Position numbers and translations under genes: made by a program. 64,000 nt of DNA from positions 1 through 64,000 of the forward strand of contig NZ_JAMOHY010000006.1 of the NCBI RefSeq assembly GCF_024448695.1. Direction: 5' to 3'. Below the pieces are notes generated by a model that saw nothing but the letters and a program-made list of their open reading frames with translations, was not told where the DNA came from and did no database searches. Shown in pieces: positions 21,799 to 34,488 of the stretch (position 1 is its first letter; each line of letters starts with the position of its first letter). The DNA comes from Stutzerimonas stutzeri. GTDB taxonomy: Bacteria > Pseudomonadota > Gammaproteobacteria > Pseudomonadales > Pseudomonadaceae.

Positions 21799-21864
21799 CA
21801 GCCCATTGAAAGCCTGGTGAAGCAAGCAGCCGGATTGCCAGCGCAGGCAGGTTTCAACAGCCTG

Positions 21865-22634
21865 CTAACGAAAGCCCCGGCGCTCACGAATCAGCGCATA
21901 GGCATTATGCAATTCACGGGTTCGCTCGGTTGCTTCACGAACCTGCAGCGGTGTTGCACCAGCGCCGGCCTGTTTGTCCGGATGATGTTTGCTGAGCAGA
22001 CGTCGATAGGCGCGTTTGATGGTCTGCGGGTCGCTGTCGCTACCCACGCCCAGCAGACGCAATGCCTGCTCATATGCGCCCCCCGGACTGCTCGGACTCT
22101 CCCGGCGCCGACCGCCGGCTTGATCAAGCGCCGCAACCGCGACCGCCTCCCAGCCCATCCACTTGCCCCACAGCAGTATCAATTCATGGGCGCGAGCATC
22201 TATCCGCCCCGGCGCCCGCGCCATCCGCCAGCAGGCCTGCAGGATCGCCTTCGCCTCGTCGCGCCGCCCCTGCAGTCGCTGCAGAGGTTCGCGCAACCCC
22301 TCACCGCTGGCCTTGCCCCGATAGAACGCGTCGATGGCGGCGCGCTGAGCCGCTGACGCCAGTTGCAGCCGCCGCATTTCGCTGCGCGCCACCTGAATGT
22401 GCGCCTCGCTGACCCGGCCACTGCTTTTCGCCAGACGCCCGAGCAGAAAGAACAGCAACTCGTTGCCCGCCATCATCGGCTGACTGCCTTTCATGCGCTG
22501 GCGCAGCTCCGACCAGGAACCCAGCCCGAGCCGACGGTCGAGCATCTGTCCGATCAGCGCTCCGAGCAAAGCGCCTGGAATGCTTGCCAGCAACCCGCCA
22601 GCCAGTGCTCCAAACAGTGTGATGGGCCAGAACA

Positions 22635-22635
<1 letters not shown>
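21865..22635 (-). CDS. djlA: DjlA-like TerB/J-domain co-chaperone
   Basis: 256-residue membrane-anchored J-protein. A short N-terminal hydrophobic, glycine-rich helix (ALAGGLLASIPGALLGALIG) precedes a TerB-like helical region (about 50-170). The J domain is at the C-terminus (ALRLLGVGSDSDPQTIKRAY ... SKHHPDK), with the HPD motif that stimulates DnaK. The ATG at 22635 overlaps the murU TGA by one base and follows GGAGAGGG; a TTG at 22641 is too close to that site. It is last in an amgK-murU-djlA unit. Confidence 0.87.
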
Positions 22636-24322
<1,687 letters not shown>

Positions 24323-24452
24323 ATCAGGGCTCTCCACGGCGCTAGCCGATAAGCAGGTCATGCTTTATTATCCCGGATCTTTCTCAGCCCATCGAGAGGC
24401 CTGCGGCCCAGCACGGCCGATGGCTCGCCGCAAGCACGGACCAAAAAACAAG

Positions 24453-27227
24453 ATGGCAGTCAAAAATCCCGCATTTCGCAAAAAATTCCCGCTACTGGTT
24501 ACCGGCAGTCTGCTCGCACTGCAACCTATAGCGATACCCGTCGCCATCGCAGCCGAACAGTTCGCCTGCCAGCCGGGTGCTGGTGGTGGCTGGGACTGCG
24601 CAAGCAATGCCGCCAGCCCGACACTGCCGCCACGCCCCCTGCATCGCGGCAGTGCCGCCGAAAGCGCAGGTGATGGCGCGCAATCTGCCACCGGCAAAAC
24701 CCAGCGCCAGGCAGCCACAACCACTGACGTCACCAAAAGCAAGGGCCGCGCCCTGGCCTCACGCAGCGCCGACTACAGCCATCTGGACTGGGTCCCGCGC
24801 GAGCAGCTGACCAACGCGCAACTGGCCGAGACGGGCCCCTACTGCGCCGGCGCCTATATAGAGCCGAGCCGTCCGGGGCAGTTCGACGACACCCCCATGA
24901 GCGATGCGCCGACCTATGTATCGGCCAAGGCGACCCGCCACGAGCAGGAGCAGGAAGTTTCCACGCTGGCAGGCGACGTGGTGTTGCGCCAGGGCAGCAT
25001 GCAGGCCGAAGCCGACGAAGCGAGTCTCTATCAGCTGGAAAATCGTGGCGAGCTGAAAGGCAACGTCCGCCTGCGTGACCGCAACGCGCTGATGGTCGGC
25101 GACCGTGCGGAGATCTTCCTCGACAGTGGTGAAGCCAAGATCGAGAACGCCGAGTACGTTCTGCACGACAGCAGGATTCGCGGTAGCGCGCAGTACGCCA
25201 AGCGCGAGGAAACCGCCATCATCCGCCTCAAGGACGGCACCTACACCAGCTGTGAACCGGGCGAGAACACCTGGCACCTGAGAGGCAACAACGTCACGCT
25301 GAACCCGGCCACCGGCTTCGGCTCGGCTACCAACGTCACGCTGCGGGTCAAGGATATTCCGGTGTTCTACACACCCTATATCCACTTCCCCATCGATGAC
25401 CGCCGTCAGTCAGGCTTCCTCATGCCGACCATCGGCAGCTCCAGCGACACCGGCCTGTCACTGCTGACCCCCTACTACTTCAACCTGGCGCCCAACTTCG
25501 ACGCCACGTTGTATCCACACCTGATGACCGATCGCGGCCTGTTGATGGAAGGCGAGTTTCGCTACCTGACCCGCAGCAGCGAAGGCCAGTTCGGCGCCGC
25601 CTGGCTGAACGACGACAACGACGACCGCAAGCTGCAATCGGAATACGAAGACCAGCGCTGGATGTACAGCTGGCAGAACCGCAGCGGCCTGGACTCGCGC
25701 CTGCTGGCCGAAGTCGACTATACGGATATCAGCGATCCCTATTATTTCCAGGACCTGGATACACAGCTGGGCATCAGCCAGCCGGACTTCCTCGATCAGC
25801 GCGGCACCCTGACCTGGCGTGGCGACAGCTACACCGCCAAACTCAACGTGCATGCCTACGAGGCCACCAGTGTGGTCGACACCACGCCGTATGAACGTCT
25901 GCCGCAGCTGACCCTGGATGGCGCACTGCCCTTCCAGCCCGGCGGGCTGAATTTCGCCTACAGCACAGAGTTCGTCAGCTTTCAGCGGAGTCTGCGTAGC
26001 GGCAACTTCATCGATGAAGGTGGTACGGCTCAGCCCTGGTACGACAACAATGTAAGCGGCCTTGACCGCGCCGAAGGTGAACGTATTCATCTGGAGCCGG
26101 GCGTCAGCCTACCGCTGAACTGGAGCTGGGGCTTTGTCACACCATCGCTCAAGTATGCCTACACACAGTACGACCTTGATCTGGATAGCACAGGGCGAGG
26201 CGATCTCATCGGTCTTGGACGAGATTTCAAGAACTCTCCCGACCGCAGCGTGCCGATTTTCAGCGTCGACTCTGGTCTTTATTTCGACCGCGAAACCCAG
26301 CTATTCAGCAAGGATTACCGCCAGACGCTGGAACCTCGGCTGTTCTATCTCTATGTGCCGGAAGAGGACCAGGATGATATCCCTGTCTTCGACACCGGAG
26401 AAAGCAGCTTTAGTTACTCCTCGCTCTGGCGTGAAAATCGCTTCTCCGGCAAGGACCGTATCGGCGACGCCAACCAGATTTCCCTCGGCGTAACCAGCCG
26501 CTGGGTCGAACCCAACGGGTTCGAACGGCAGCGCGTGAGCATCGGCCAGGCCTTCTACTTTGAAGACCGCAAGGTACAGATGCCCGGCATCGACTATCGC
26601 GACCGCGATACCGAGCAAGCGTCGGTATCACCCTATGCGCTTGAATACATGTACCGCTACAACCGCGACTGGCGCTTCACCTCGAGCTTTGTCTGGGACC
26701 CGGACAGCCACACGACTCGCTCCGGCAGCGCCATGTGGCATTACCAACCGGCTGACAACCCCAACAAGATCGTCAACATCGGCTATCGCTATCGCAATGA
26801 CACCATGCGTTACGACCAAGCCAGCGGCCAGTGGACCTACGGCAGTGATTTCGGAACGCAGGGTCAGCCCAACTACATCAAGGACTACTACAAGATCGAC
26901 CAGCATGACTTCTCGTTCATCTGGCCGGTGGTTCCGCAGTGGAGCGTGATCGGGCGCTGGCAGCACGACTACAGCCGCAGCCGCACGCTGGAAGCCTTTG
27001 GCGGCTTCGAGTACGACAACTGCTGCTGGAAGATGCGCGTGATCAACCGCTACTGGATCGATTACGACGAAACCAGTCTCAACCCCGATCTCAACGATGA
27101 ACCGGATACCGGCATCTTCCTGCAGATCGTGTTCAAAGGCCTCGGCAACGTCATCGGCGGTGCCACTGAGACTTTCCTCGACGAAGGCATACAAGGTTAC
27201 CGTGAACGTGAAAATCAAGCTTTCTGA
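24453..27227 (+). CDS. lptD: LPS-assembly outer-membrane protein LptD
   Basis: 924-residue outer-membrane beta-barrel that inserts LPS into the outer leaflet with LptE. A signal peptide ([23 protein letters not shown]) is followed by cysteines in FACQPG and GWDC, an OstA-type N-terminal jellyroll at about 150-270 ([20 protein letters not shown]), then a large barrel rich in alternating aromatics. The C-terminal half carries the CC pair in [10 protein letters not shown]. The start at 24453 ([11 protein letters not shown]) matches the family; the ribosome-binding site is weak. surA begins before its stop. Confidence 0.95.
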   Translation: MAVKNPAFRKKFPLLVTGSLLALQPIAIPVAIAAEQFACQPGAGGGWDCASNAASPTLPPRPLHRGSAAESAGDGAQSATGKTQRQAATTTDVTKSKGRALASRSADYSHLDWVPREQLTNAQLAETGPYCAGAYIEPSRPGQFDDTPMSDAPTYVSAKATRHEQEQEVSTLAGDVVLRQGSMQAEADEASLYQLENRGELKGNVRLRDRNALMVGDRAEIFLDSGEAKIENAEYVLHDSRIRGSAQYAKREETAIIRLKDGTYTSCEPGENTWHLRGNNVTLNPATGFGSATNVTLRVKDIPVFYTPYIHFPIDDRRQSGFLMPTIGSSSDTGLSLLTPYYFNLAPNFDATLYPHLMTDRGLLMEGEFRYLTRSSEGQFGAAWLNDDNDDRKLQSEYEDQRWMYSWQNRSGLDSRLLAEVDYTDISDPYYFQDLDTQLGISQPDFLDQRGTLTWRGDSYTAKLNVHAYEATSVVDTTPYERLPQLTLDGALPFQPGGLNFAYSTEFVSFQRSLRSGNFIDEGGTAQPWYDNNVSGLDRAEGERIHLEPGVSLPLNWSWGFVTPSLKYAYTQYDLDLDSTGRGDLIGLGRDFKNSPDRSVPIFSVDSGLYFDRETQLFSKDYRQTLEPRLFYLYVPEEDQDDIPVFDTGESSFSYSSLWRENRFSGKDRIGDANQISLGVTSRWVEPNGFERQRVSIGQAFYFEDRKVQMPGIDYRDRDTEQASVSPYALEYMYRYNRDWRFTSSFVWDPDSHTTRSGSAMWHYQPADNPNKIVNIGYRYRNDTMRYDQASGQWTYGSDFGTQGQPNYIKDYYKIDQHDFSFIWPVVPQWSVIGRWQHDYSRSRTLEAFGGFEYDNCCWKMRVINRYWIDYDETSLNPDLNDEPDTGIFLQIVFKGLGNVIGGATETFLDEGIQGYRERENQAF

Positions 27228-28515
27228 CACCCTGCGCCCGCTGTCGCTGGCTACCGTGCTGCTGTGCGGTTCGCTCCTTGCCACCGCGGCGACAGCTCAG
27301 GTGCGCCCGCTGGACCGCATCGTCGCCATCGTCGACAACGACGTGATCATGCAGAGCCAGCTGGACCAGCGTCTGGCCGAAGTGCAGCAGACCATCGAAA
27401 AGCGTGGTGCGGAACTACCTCCGATCGACGTCATGCAACAGCAGGTGCTGGAGCGCCTGATTACCGAAAACCTGCAGCTGCAGATCGGCGAACGCTCGGG
27501 CATTCGCATCTCCGACGAAGAGCTCAACCAGGCCCTGGCCACCATTGCCCAGCGCAATAACATGACGCTGGAGCAGTTCCGCAGCGCACTGCAGCAGGAC
27601 GGTCTGGGCCTGGAAACGGCACGCGAGCAGATTCGCCGCGAGATGGTCATCAGCCGTGTGCGCCAGCGGCGCATTGCTGAGCGCATTCAGGTCTCCAATC
27701 AGGAAGTGGAAAACTTCCTGGCTTCGGATCTGGGCAAGCTACAGCTTTCCGAAGAATACCGGCTGGCCAACATTCTGATCCCGGTACCCGAATCCTCGGA
27801 TTCGGCAGCCATCCAGGCGGCCGAAAAGAGCGCAACGGATACCTGGCAGCAACTGCAGCAGGGTGTGGATTTTGCCCAGCTGGCGGTATCGCGTTCGGCC
27901 AGCGAGAACGCCCTGGAAGGTGGCGACATGGGCTGGCGCAAGGCTGCGCAACTGCCGCCGCCGTTCGACACCCAGGTGCGCGAGCTCAGCGTGGGTGAAG
28001 TCACCCAGCCTGTGCGCACGCCGCCGGGCTTTATCATCCTCAAACTGCTGGACAAGCGCGGCGGCGATACCCAGGTGCGGGACGAGGTGCATGTCCGCCA
28101 CATTCTGATCAAGCCAAGCCAGATCCGCAGCGAAGCGGAAAGCCGCCGCCTGATCGAACGCCTGCGTGACCGCATCGAAGCAGGCGAAGACTTCGCCGAG
28201 CTGGCGCGCAGCTTCTCCGAAGATCCCGGCTCGGCCCTCAACGGCGGCGACCTCAACTGGATCGATCCGAATTCGCTGGTTCCGGAGTTCCGTGAAGTCA
28301 TGGCCAACACTGCCAATGGCCAGCTGTCGGAAGCTTTCCAGTCTCAGTTCGGCTGGCACATCCTGGAAGTACTGGGCCGCCGCGCCACTGATGCCAGCGA
28401 AGAGTTCCGTGAACAGCAAGCCATGAACCTGCTGCGCAACCGCAAGTACGACGAAGAACTGCAGGCCTGGTTGCGCCAGATTCGCGACGAAGCCTATGTG
28501 GAAGTGAAGCTGTAA
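27202..28515 (+). CDS. surA: Periplasmic chaperone/peptidyl-prolyl isomerase SurA
   Basis: 437-residue chaperone that escorts outer-membrane proteins, LptD included. It has a signal peptide ([22 protein letters not shown]), an N-terminal chaperone domain ([20 protein letters not shown]), and two parvulin domains at about 175-280 and 285-385 ([11 protein letters not shown] ... [16 protein letters not shown]). The GTG at 27202 is chosen because AAGG lies 5 bases upstream; a GTG at 27208 (MKIKLSD) is equally family-like. The start overlaps the lptD end by 26 bases in another frame, suggesting coupling. Confidence 0.94.
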   Translation: MNVKIKLSDTLRPLSLATVLLCGSLLATAATAQVRPLDRIVAIVDNDVIMQSQLDQRLAEVQQTIEKRGAELPPIDVMQQQVLERLITENLQLQIGERSGIRISDEELNQALATIAQRNNMTLEQFRSALQQDGLGLETAREQIRREMVISRVRQRRIAERIQVSNQEVENFLASDLGKLQLSEEYRLANILIPVPESSDSAAIQAAEKSATDTWQQLQQGVDFAQLAVSRSASENALEGGDMGWRKAAQLPPPFDTQVRELSVGEVTQPVRTPPGFIILKLLDKRGGDTQVRDEVHVRHILIKPSQIRSEAESRRLIERLRDRIEAGEDFAELARSFSEDPGSALNGGDLNWIDPNSLVPEFREVMANTANGQLSEAFQSQFGWHILEVLGRRATDASEEFREQQAMNLLRNRKYDEELQAWLRQIRDEAYVEVKL

Positions 28516-28529
28516 CCTGTAGGGAAACG

Positions 28530-28600
28530 GAGGGTGGATGTCGCTTTTTACATCCACCGCAACTTCGCTCGGCGGATCGATGAAGCGCGATCCACCCTAC
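28530..28600 (-). repeat. Dispersed palindromic repeat, copy 1 (shortened)
   Basis: It begins GAGGGTGGATGTCGC and ends GCGATCCACCCTAC, with an internal ATCCACC hairpin. It is in the opposite orientation to the copies at 38605 and 59725 and lacks about 16 internal bases. The ends GTAGGGTGGAT/ATCCACCCTAC are inverted, as in REP doublets (REPINs). Confidence 0.75.
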
Positions 28601-28613
28601 GAAGCCCGCCTTT

Positions 28614-28646
28614 GTAGGTCGAATTAGCCGAAGGCGTAATCCGACG
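28614..28646. repeat. Second short palindromic repeat after surA
   Basis: GTAGGTCGAATTAGCC followed by GCGTAATCCGAC forms an imperfect hairpin resembling the GTCGGATTACGC-type extragenic repeats found in many gammaproteobacteria. It lies directly next to the preceding repeat, in the gap before pdxA. Confidence 0.45.
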
Positions 28647-28692
28647 GCCAAAAGGCATAACCCGCTGATCAGAGACACAGATCGGAGACGCC

Positions 28693-29682
28693 ATGCCCCT
28701 TCCCTTCGTTGTCACACCCGGCGAACCGGCTGGCATTGGTCCCGACCTGTGCCTGCTCATGGCACGCAATGCTCAGCCGCACGCGCTGATCGCCATCGCC
28801 AGCCTTGAGTTGCTCACCGCGCGCGCCCAACTACTCGGGCTGAATATCCAGTTGTTGCCGGTTCTGCCTGGCGCCTGGCCGCAAACACCGGCCCCGGCAG
28901 GTAGCCTTTACGTCTGGGACACGCCACTGAAAGCACCGGCAGAGCCGGGCCGGCTCGACCCCCGCAATGGACAGTACGTGCTGGAGACCCTGACCCGCGC
29001 CGGCCAGGGTTGCCTGGATGGCCACTTCGCCGGAATGATCACAGCCCCGGTACACAAGGGTGTGATCAACGACGCCGGTATACCCTTTTCCGGCCATACC
29101 GAATTTCTCGCCGAGCTGACCCACACCGAGCAGGTGGTAATGATGCTCGCCACACAGGGCCTGCGGGTTGCGCTGGTCACTACGCATCTGCCGCTCAAGG
29201 ATGTTGCCGCCGCCATCACCCGCGAACGCCTGGAGCGAGTGACGCGCATCCTGCATGCCGATCTGGTCGGCAAATTCGGCATTGCCCAGCCCCGGATTCT
29301 GGTCTGCGGGCTCAACCCCCACGCCGGCGAAGGCGGCCACCTTGGGCGCGAAGAAATCGAGATCATCGAACCAGCACTGGCAGGGCTGCGCGAGGAAGGC
29401 ATCAACCTGATCGGACCGCTGCCAGCCGATACGCTATTCACCCCGAAGCACCTTGATCGCTGCGATGCGGTGCTGGCCATGTATCACGACCAGGGCCTGC
29501 CGGTGCTCAAGTACAAGGGCTTCGGCGCCGCCGTCAATGTCACCCTGGGCCTGCCCATCGTGCGCACCTCGGTCGATCACGGCACCGCACTGGACCTGGC
29601 CGGCACCGGTCAAGTCGATACCGGCAGCCTTCAGGTCGCGCTGGAAACGGCCTACCAGATGAGCGGTAGCCAGCCCCGCTAA
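28693..29682 (+). CDS. pdxA: 4-hydroxythreonine-4-phosphate dehydrogenase
   Basis: 329-residue NAD-dependent, metal-requiring enzyme of the DXP-dependent pyridoxal phosphate pathway. Family segments are [66 protein letters not shown] and the end [16 protein letters not shown]. The start follows CGGAGACGCC. It lies after surA, 177 bases away with two repeat elements between, and before rsmA, the conserved pdxA-ksgA order. Confidence 0.96.
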   Translation: MPLPFVVTPGEPAGIGPDLCLLMARNAQPHALIAIASLELLTARAQLLGLNIQLLPVLPGAWPQTPAPAGSLYVWDTPLKAPAEPGRLDPRNGQYVLETLTRAGQGCLDGHFAGMITAPVHKGVINDAGIPFSGHTEFLAELTHTEQVVMMLATQGLRVALVTTHLPLKDVAAAITRERLERVTRILHADLVGKFGIAQPRILVCGLNPHAGEGGHLGREEIEIIEPALAGLREEGINLIGPLPADTLFTPKHLDRCDAVLAMYHDQGLPVLKYKGFGAAVNVTLGLPIVRTSVDHGTALDLAGTGQVDTGSLQVALETAYQMSGSQPR

Positions 29683-29815
29683 CGGATCGCGGCTTAGCCA
29701 ACCAGCAAGCGAAGTGCCGCGGGATGCTAAAGCGGCATACCCTTTACCGTTCAGCCCCGGCGCTTTTGTCGTGCCCTCTTCCCCAGCCTGCTAAAATGCT
29801 CGCCTTATCTGTTTC

Positions 29816-29840
29816 AGCTTCAAGCTTCAGGCTTCAAGCT
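29816..29840. repeat. Heptad tandem repeat before rsmA
   Basis: Three 7-base units AGCTTCA, AGCTTCA, GGCTTCA and a partial AGCT lie 17 bases upstream of the rsmA start, overlapping its probable 5' leader. Similar CTTCAAGCTT runs are common between Pseudomonas genes. No role is assigned. Confidence 0.5.
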
Positions 29841-29856
29841 GCTCCCTGGAGCTTCC

Positions 29857-30651
29857 ATGTCCGAGTACCAACACCGCGCGCGCAAGCGTTTTGGCCAGAA
29901 CTTCCTGCACGATGCCGGCGTGATTCACCGCATTCTGCGGGCCATACACGCCAGGCCCGGCGAGCGGCTCGTTGAGATCGGGCCAGGCCAGGGCGCACTG
30001 ACCGAAGGCCTGCTGGACAGTGGAGCTCATCTGGATGTGGTGGAGCTGGATCTGGACCTGATCCCGATTCTGCAAGGCAAGTTTGCCGAGCGGGACAATT
30101 TCACCCTGCACCAGGGCGATGCCCTGAAATTCGACTTTGCACGCCTGAGCGATGTACCCGGTAGCCTGCGCATCGTCGGCAATCTGCCCTACAACATCTC
30201 CACGCCGCTGATCTTCCATCTGCTCGACCACGCGCATCTGATCCGCGACATGCACTTCATGCTGCAGAAGGAAGTGGTCGAGCGGCTCGCCGCTCAACAT
30301 GGCGGCGGTGACTGGGGCCGACTGTCGATCATGGTCCAGTATCATTGCCGCGTGGAGCATCTGTTCAATGTCGGCCCAGGCGCTTTCAACCCGGCGCCCA
30401 AGGTGGAGTCGGCGATCGTCCGGCTGGTGCCGCACACGCAATTGCCACATCCGGCACAGGATCACCGCCAGCTCGAAACCGTAGTCCGCCAGGCCTTCAA
30501 TCAGCGCCGCAAGACGTTGCGCAATACGCTCAAGGGCCTGCTCGATGCGGACGCCATCGCCGCAGCAGACGTCGACGGCAGCCTGCGTCCCGAGCAACTG
30601 GATCTGGCCGCTTTTGTTCGGCTCTCCGATCAACTCTCCGCCCGTACCTAA
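29857..30651 (+). CDS. rsmA: 16S rRNA dimethyladenosine transferase
   Basis: 264-residue KsgA-type methyltransferase that dimethylates the two adjacent adenines in the 3' hairpin of 16S rRNA. It has [10 protein letters not shown] at the N-terminus, the SAM motif [15 protein letters not shown], the catalytic NLPY in [13 protein letters not shown], and the C-terminal [13 protein letters not shown] helix. The start follows GGAGCTTCC. apaG follows after 20 bases. Confidence 0.96.
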   Translation: MSEYQHRARKRFGQNFLHDAGVIHRILRAIHARPGERLVEIGPGQGALTEGLLDSGAHLDVVELDLDLIPILQGKFAERDNFTLHQGDALKFDFARLSDVPGSLRIVGNLPYNISTPLIFHLLDHAHLIRDMHFMLQKEVVERLAAQHGGGDWGRLSIMVQYHCRVEHLFNVGPGAFNPAPKVESAIVRLVPHTQLPHPAQDHRQLETVVRQAFNQRRKTLRNTLKGLLDADAIAAADVDGSLRPEQLDLAAFVRLSDQLSART

Positions 30652-30671
30652 CGGCATACCGAGCAGAATTC

Positions 30672-31055
30672 ATGTCTGAAGATCTCCGCTACCAGATCGA
30701 CGTCAACGTCACGCCGCAGTACTTGCCCGAACAGTCGCAGCCGGAACAAAACCGCTATGCCTTTGCCTACAAGGTAGTGATCGAAAACAATGGCCAGCTA
30801 TCGGCACAGCTGCTGTCGCGCCACTGGATCATCACCGACGGCGACGGCCAGGTACAGGAGGTACGCGGCGCCGGCGTAGTGGGCGAACAACCGCTGATCG
30901 TACCGGGTGCGCGCCATGTCTACACCAGCGGTACGCTGATGAGTTCCAGTGTCGGCATCATGCAGGGCAGCTACCAGATGCTTGCCGAGGATGGTCACGC
31001 TTTCGACGCAATCATTGCCCCTTTTCGCCTCGCCGTCCCCGGAGTGCTGCATTGA
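30672..31055 (+). CDS. apaG: ApaG domain protein
   Basis: 127-residue single ApaG (DUF525) domain with an Ig-like fold. Conserved pieces are [49 protein letters not shown] and [11 protein letters not shown]. Its biochemical role is not settled. It is coupled to apaH by a 4-base overlap, part of the rsmA-apaG-apaH order conserved in proteobacteria. Confidence 0.95.
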   Translation: MSEDLRYQIDVNVTPQYLPEQSQPEQNRYAFAYKVVIENNGQLSAQLLSRHWIITDGDGQVQEVRGAGVVGEQPLIVPGARHVYTSGTLMSSSVGIMQGSYQMLAEDGHAFDAIIAPFRLAVPGVLH

Positions 31056-31879
31056 CCACTTATGCCGTTGGCGACCTGCAAGGTTGCCTGGAACCCCTTC
31101 AATGCCTGCTGCAGGAAGTCGACTTCAGCCCGTCGCGCGACTGTCTATGGCTCGCCGGGGACCTGGTCAATCGTGGCCCTCAGTCACTGGAAGCGCTGCG
31201 CTTCGTTCGCGATCTGGGCAGCTCGGGCGTCACGGTGCTGGGCAATCATGATCTGCATCTTCTGGCCGTGGCGCACAACATCGACCGGCTGAAGCGCTCC
31301 GATACGCTCAGGTCGATTCTTGACGCGCCTGACCGCAGCGACCTGATCGACTGGCTGCGACAGCAGAAGCTCGTCCATTACGACAGTGACCGGGAAACCA
31401 CCATGGTCCACGCCGGCATCCCGCCGCAGTGGACCATGGAAAAAGCCCTCAGGCGCGCGGCAGAAGTTGAACAGGTGCTGCGTGACGATGCCCTCCTGTT
31501 GCCGTTTCTCGACGGCATGTATGGCAACCAGCCGGCCAAGTGGGACAAGGAACTGCACGGCGTGCCACGCCTGCGCCTGATCACCAACTACTTCACCCGT
31601 ATGCGCTTCTGCAAGGCCGACGGCACGCTCAACCTGGAAGCCAAGGAAGGCATCGAGACGGCTCCGCCCGGCTTCGCCCCCTGGTTCAGCCATGCCAATC
31701 GCAAGACCCGTAACTGCACAATAATCTTCGGCCACTGGGCCGCGCTGGAAGGCCGCTGCGACGCCCCCAATGTCCATGCCCTGGACACCGGCTGCGTCTG
31801 GGGCAATGCCATGACCCTGATGAACCTCGACAGCGGCGAAATGCATCGTTGCGACTGCGATCACGGAAAGCCTGTATGA
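31052..31879 (+). CDS. apaH: Bis(5'-nucleosyl)-tetraphosphatase, symmetrical
   Basis: 275-residue metallophosphatase that splits Ap4A into two ADP and, in other bacteria, decaps Np4-capped RNA. Phosphoesterase motifs are [24 protein letters not shown] and the late histidines in FGHWAAL and ALDTGCVWG. The start is TTG at 31052, overlapping the apaG stop (TTGA); it gives the canonical [12 protein letters not shown]-terminus. A 4-base overlap with glpE follows. Confidence 0.95.
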   Translation: MTTYAVGDLQGCLEPLQCLLQEVDFSPSRDCLWLAGDLVNRGPQSLEALRFVRDLGSSGVTVLGNHDLHLLAVAHNIDRLKRSDTLRSILDAPDRSDLIDWLRQQKLVHYDSDRETTMVHAGIPPQWTMEKALRRAAEVEQVLRDDALLLPFLDGMYGNQPAKWDKELHGVPRLRLITNYFTRMRFCKADGTLNLEAKEGIETAPPGFAPWFSHANRKTRNCTIIFGHWAALEGRCDAPNVHALDTGCVWGNAMTLMNLDSGEMHRCDCDHGKPV

Positions 31880-32205
31880 CCGAATTCAAGCGCATCTCCC
31901 CCGAGCAGGCCCAGGCACTGCGCGAACAAGGTGGCGTTGTAGTGGATATCCGCGACGCCCAGAGCTACGCCAGCGGCCATATTCGCGGCTCAACCCTGCT
32001 GGACAACCACTCATTGCCGGATTTCATTGCCGCAGCCGATCTCGATCAGCCCCTGATCGTCACCTGCTATCACGGCCACTCCAGCCAGAGCGCCGCCGCC
32101 TATCTGGTCAATCAGGGCTTCTCCGACGTCTACAGCCTCGACGGCGGCTTCGAGCTCTGGCGGCACAGCTTCCCGCAGGACGTCGAACAGGGCGATCCGA
32201 CATAA
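31876..32205 (+). CDS. glpE: Thiosulfate sulfurtransferase GlpE
   Basis: 109-residue single-domain rhodanese. The active-site loop [14 protein letters not shown] carries the sulfur-accepting cysteine, preceded by [18 protein letters not shown]. The start at 31876 (MTEFKRIS) follows GGAAAG and overlaps the apaH stop by 4 bases. It is the last gene of the rsmA-apaG-apaH-glpE run and is followed by a GC hairpin. Confidence 0.93.
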   Translation: MTEFKRISPEQAQALREQGGVVVDIRDAQSYASGHIRGSTLLDNHSLPDFIAAADLDQPLIVTCYHGHSSQSAAAYLVNQGFSDVYSLDGGFELWRHSFPQDVEQGDPT

Positions 32206-32222
32206 AAAGTCATTCTTCCAGA

Positions 32223-32250
32223 GGCCGCGCAGCACGCGGCCTTGAGCCTT
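32223..32250 (+). terminator. Probable terminator after glpE
   Basis: GGCCGCG (32223-32229) and CGCGGCC (32235-32241) form a 7-bp stem with a 5-base loop, followed by TTGAGCCTT. The T tract is broken, so the call is moderate. The remaining ~240 bases to prkA show no open frame with a ribosome-binding site. Confidence 0.5.
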
Positions 32251-32488
32251 GCGCCTGAAAAAATCTCGCACCAAATCATTGCTCGCCCCATTGAGTTTGC
32301 CGAATCCGAACTATCCTTGAGCTCAGGCCATCCAAACAGGTGAAAGTCGGCAAAACGACTACCGGGCCTCAGGTCACGACCATCGGCAGTTCGGGGGGAC
32401 GCCACCATCAAGGCCGCCGCACAACAGCAGGCCGCCCCTGAATGCCTGATGACAACACCGGCTCCGAGCATCGTCCGAGGTGAAGTCA

Positions 32489-34411
32489 ATGAGCATTTTC
32501 AGCCATTACCAGCAACGATTCGAAGCAACCCGGCAAGAAGAGTATTCGCTTCAGGAATACCTCGATCTGTGCAAGGAAGATCCGGGCACATACGCCAGTG
32601 CCGCCGAGCGCCTGCTGATGGCCATCGGCGAACCTGAACTGATCGATACCTCGACCGACTCGCGTCTGTCACGCATCTTTTCCAACAAGGTAATCCGTCG
32701 CTACCCGGCGTTCGGCGACTTTCATGGCATGGAGGAGTGCATCGACCAGATCGTTTCCTACTTCCGCCATGCCGCTCAGGGCCTGGAGGAGAAAAAGCAG
32801 ATTCTCTACCTGCTCGGCCCGGTAGGCGGCGGCAAATCCTCACTGGCGGAAAAACTCAAGCATCTGATGGAAAAGGTGCCCTTCTACGCCATCAAGGGTT
32901 CGCCGGTGTTCGAGTCGCCGCTGGGGCTGTTCAACCCCGCCGAAGATGCGCGGATCCTCGAAGAGGACTACGGCATTCCGCCGCGCTACCTCAACTCGAT
33001 CATGTCGCCCTGGGCAACCAAACGCCTGCAAGAGTTCGGCGGCGACATCAGCCAGTTCCGCGTGGTCAAACTGTACCCCTCGATTCTCAACCAGATCGCC
33101 GTGGCCAAGACCGAGCCGGGGGACGAGAACAACCAGGACATCTCCGCGCTGGTGGGTAAGGTGGATATCCGCAAGCTGGAGGAATTTCCGCAGAACGACG
33201 CCGATGCCTACAGCTACTCCGGCGCGCTGTGCAGGGCCAATCAGGGCCTGATGGAATTCGTCGAGATGTTCAAGGCGCCGATCAAGGTGCTGCACCCCTT
33301 GCTCACCGCCACCCAGGAAGGCAACTACAACAGCACCGAGGGGCTTGGGGCAATTCCCTACAGCGGCATCCTGCTGGCCCACTCCAACGAATCGGAATGG
33401 CACACCTTCCGCAACAACAAGAACAACGAAGCCTTCATCGACCGTATTTACATCGTCAAGGTGCCCTACTGCCTGCGCGTCACCGACGAGGTGAAAATCT
33501 ACGACAAGCTGCTGTTCAACAGCTCGCTGGCCAAGGCCCATTGCGCGCCTGACACGCTGAAGATGCTTGCCCAGTTTTCGGTGCTCTCGCGCCTTAAGGA
33601 ACCGGAAAACTCCAACATCTACTCGAAGATGCGCGTCTACGACGGCGAGAACCTCAAGGACACCGATCCCAAGGCCAAGTCGATCCAGGAATACCGCGAT
33701 ACCGCAGGCGTCGACGAAGGCATGAACGGCCTGTCGACCCGCTTCGCCTTCAAGATCCTGTCCAAAGTCTTCAACTTCGATCCGCACGAAATCGCCGCCA
33801 ACCCGGTGCACCTGCTCTACGTGCTGGAGCAGCAGATCGAACAGGAACAGTTCCCCGCCGAGACGCGCGAACGCTATCTGCGCTTCATCAAGGAATACCT
33901 GGCGCCGCGCTACGTCGAATTCATTGGCAAGGAAATCCAGACCGCCTACCTGGAAAGCTACAGCGAGTACGGACAGAACATCTTTGACCGCTACGTGCTC
34001 TACGCCGACTTCTGGATTCAGGATCAGGAATATCGCGATCCGGAAACCGGCGAAATCCTCAACCGCATGGCCCTCAACGAGGAGCTGGAGAAGATCGAGA
34101 AACCCGCCGGCATCAGCAACCCGAAGGATTTCCGCAACGAGATTGTCAACTTCGTGCTGCGCGCCCGCGCCAACAACAACGGCAAGAATCCGTCCTGGCT
34201 CAGCTACGAGAAGCTGCGCGTGGTGATCGAGAAGAAGATGTTCTCCAACACCGAGGACCTGCTGCCCGTCATCAGCTTCAACGCCAAGGCCAGCAAGGAA
34301 GACCAGAAAAAACACAGCGACTTCGTCGTGCGCATGGTCGAACGCGGCTACACGGAGAAACAGGTTCGCCTGCTCTCGGAATGGTATTTGCGGGTACGCA
34401 AATCGCAGTAG
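32489..34411 (+). CDS. prkA: PrkA-type serine protein kinase (YeaG)
   Basis: 640-residue protein with an N-terminal AAA-like domain (LYLLGPVGGGKSSLAEKL, Walker A; MSPWATKRL) and a C-terminal PrkA kinase region. It is linked to nitrogen-starvation and stationary-phase stress responses in enterics. Length is exactly that of the family. The start at 32489 (MSIFSHYQQ) follows GAGGTGA; the in-frame GTG at 32480 lies within the ribosome-binding site. It heads the prkA-yeaH-spoVR cluster. Confidence 0.95.
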   Translation: MSIFSHYQQRFEATRQEEYSLQEYLDLCKEDPGTYASAAERLLMAIGEPELIDTSTDSRLSRIFSNKVIRRYPAFGDFHGMEECIDQIVSYFRHAAQGLEEKKQILYLLGPVGGGKSSLAEKLKHLMEKVPFYAIKGSPVFESPLGLFNPAEDARILEEDYGIPPRYLNSIMSPWATKRLQEFGGDISQFRVVKLYPSILNQIAVAKTEPGDENNQDISALVGKVDIRKLEEFPQNDADAYSYSGALCRANQGLMEFVEMFKAPIKVLHPLLTATQEGNYNSTEGLGAIPYSGILLAHSNESEWHTFRNNKNNEAFIDRIYIVKVPYCLRVTDEVKIYDKLLFNSSLAKAHCAPDTLKMLAQFSVLSRLKEPENSNIYSKMRVYDGENLKDTDPKAKSIQEYRDTAGVDEGMNGLSTRFAFKILSKVFNFDPHEIAANPVHLLYVLEQQIEQEQFPAETRERYLRFIKEYLAPRYVEFIGKEIQTAYLESYSEYGQNIFDRYVLYADFWIQDQEYRDPETGEILNRMALNEELEKIEKPAGISNPKDFRNEIVNFVLRARANNNGKNPSWLSYEKLRVVIEKKMFSNTEDLLPVISFNAKASKEDQKKHSDFVVRMVERGYTEKQVRLLSEWYLRVRKSQ

Positions 34412-34488
34412 AGCAGCTTGATGCCTGAAGCCAGCGCTGAAAGTGAAACGTGCTTCCAGCGCTGGATTCCAGCTGCACCGGAGGGGCT

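Noticed and set aside
24323..24361. Longer AmgK start at 24361
   Set aside because: No ribosome-binding site, atypical N-terminal residues, and it would crowd the divergent lptD promoter.
27097..27201. SurA beginning at an ATG at 27097 inside lptD
   Set aside because: It would place 35 non-signal residues before a clear signal peptide; the GTG starts near 27202-27208 fit far better.
32840..34315. 491-codon open frame antisense to prkA
   Set aside because: Low-complexity Val/Gly/Leu composition, fully inside prkA on the other strand; a shadow of a real gene.
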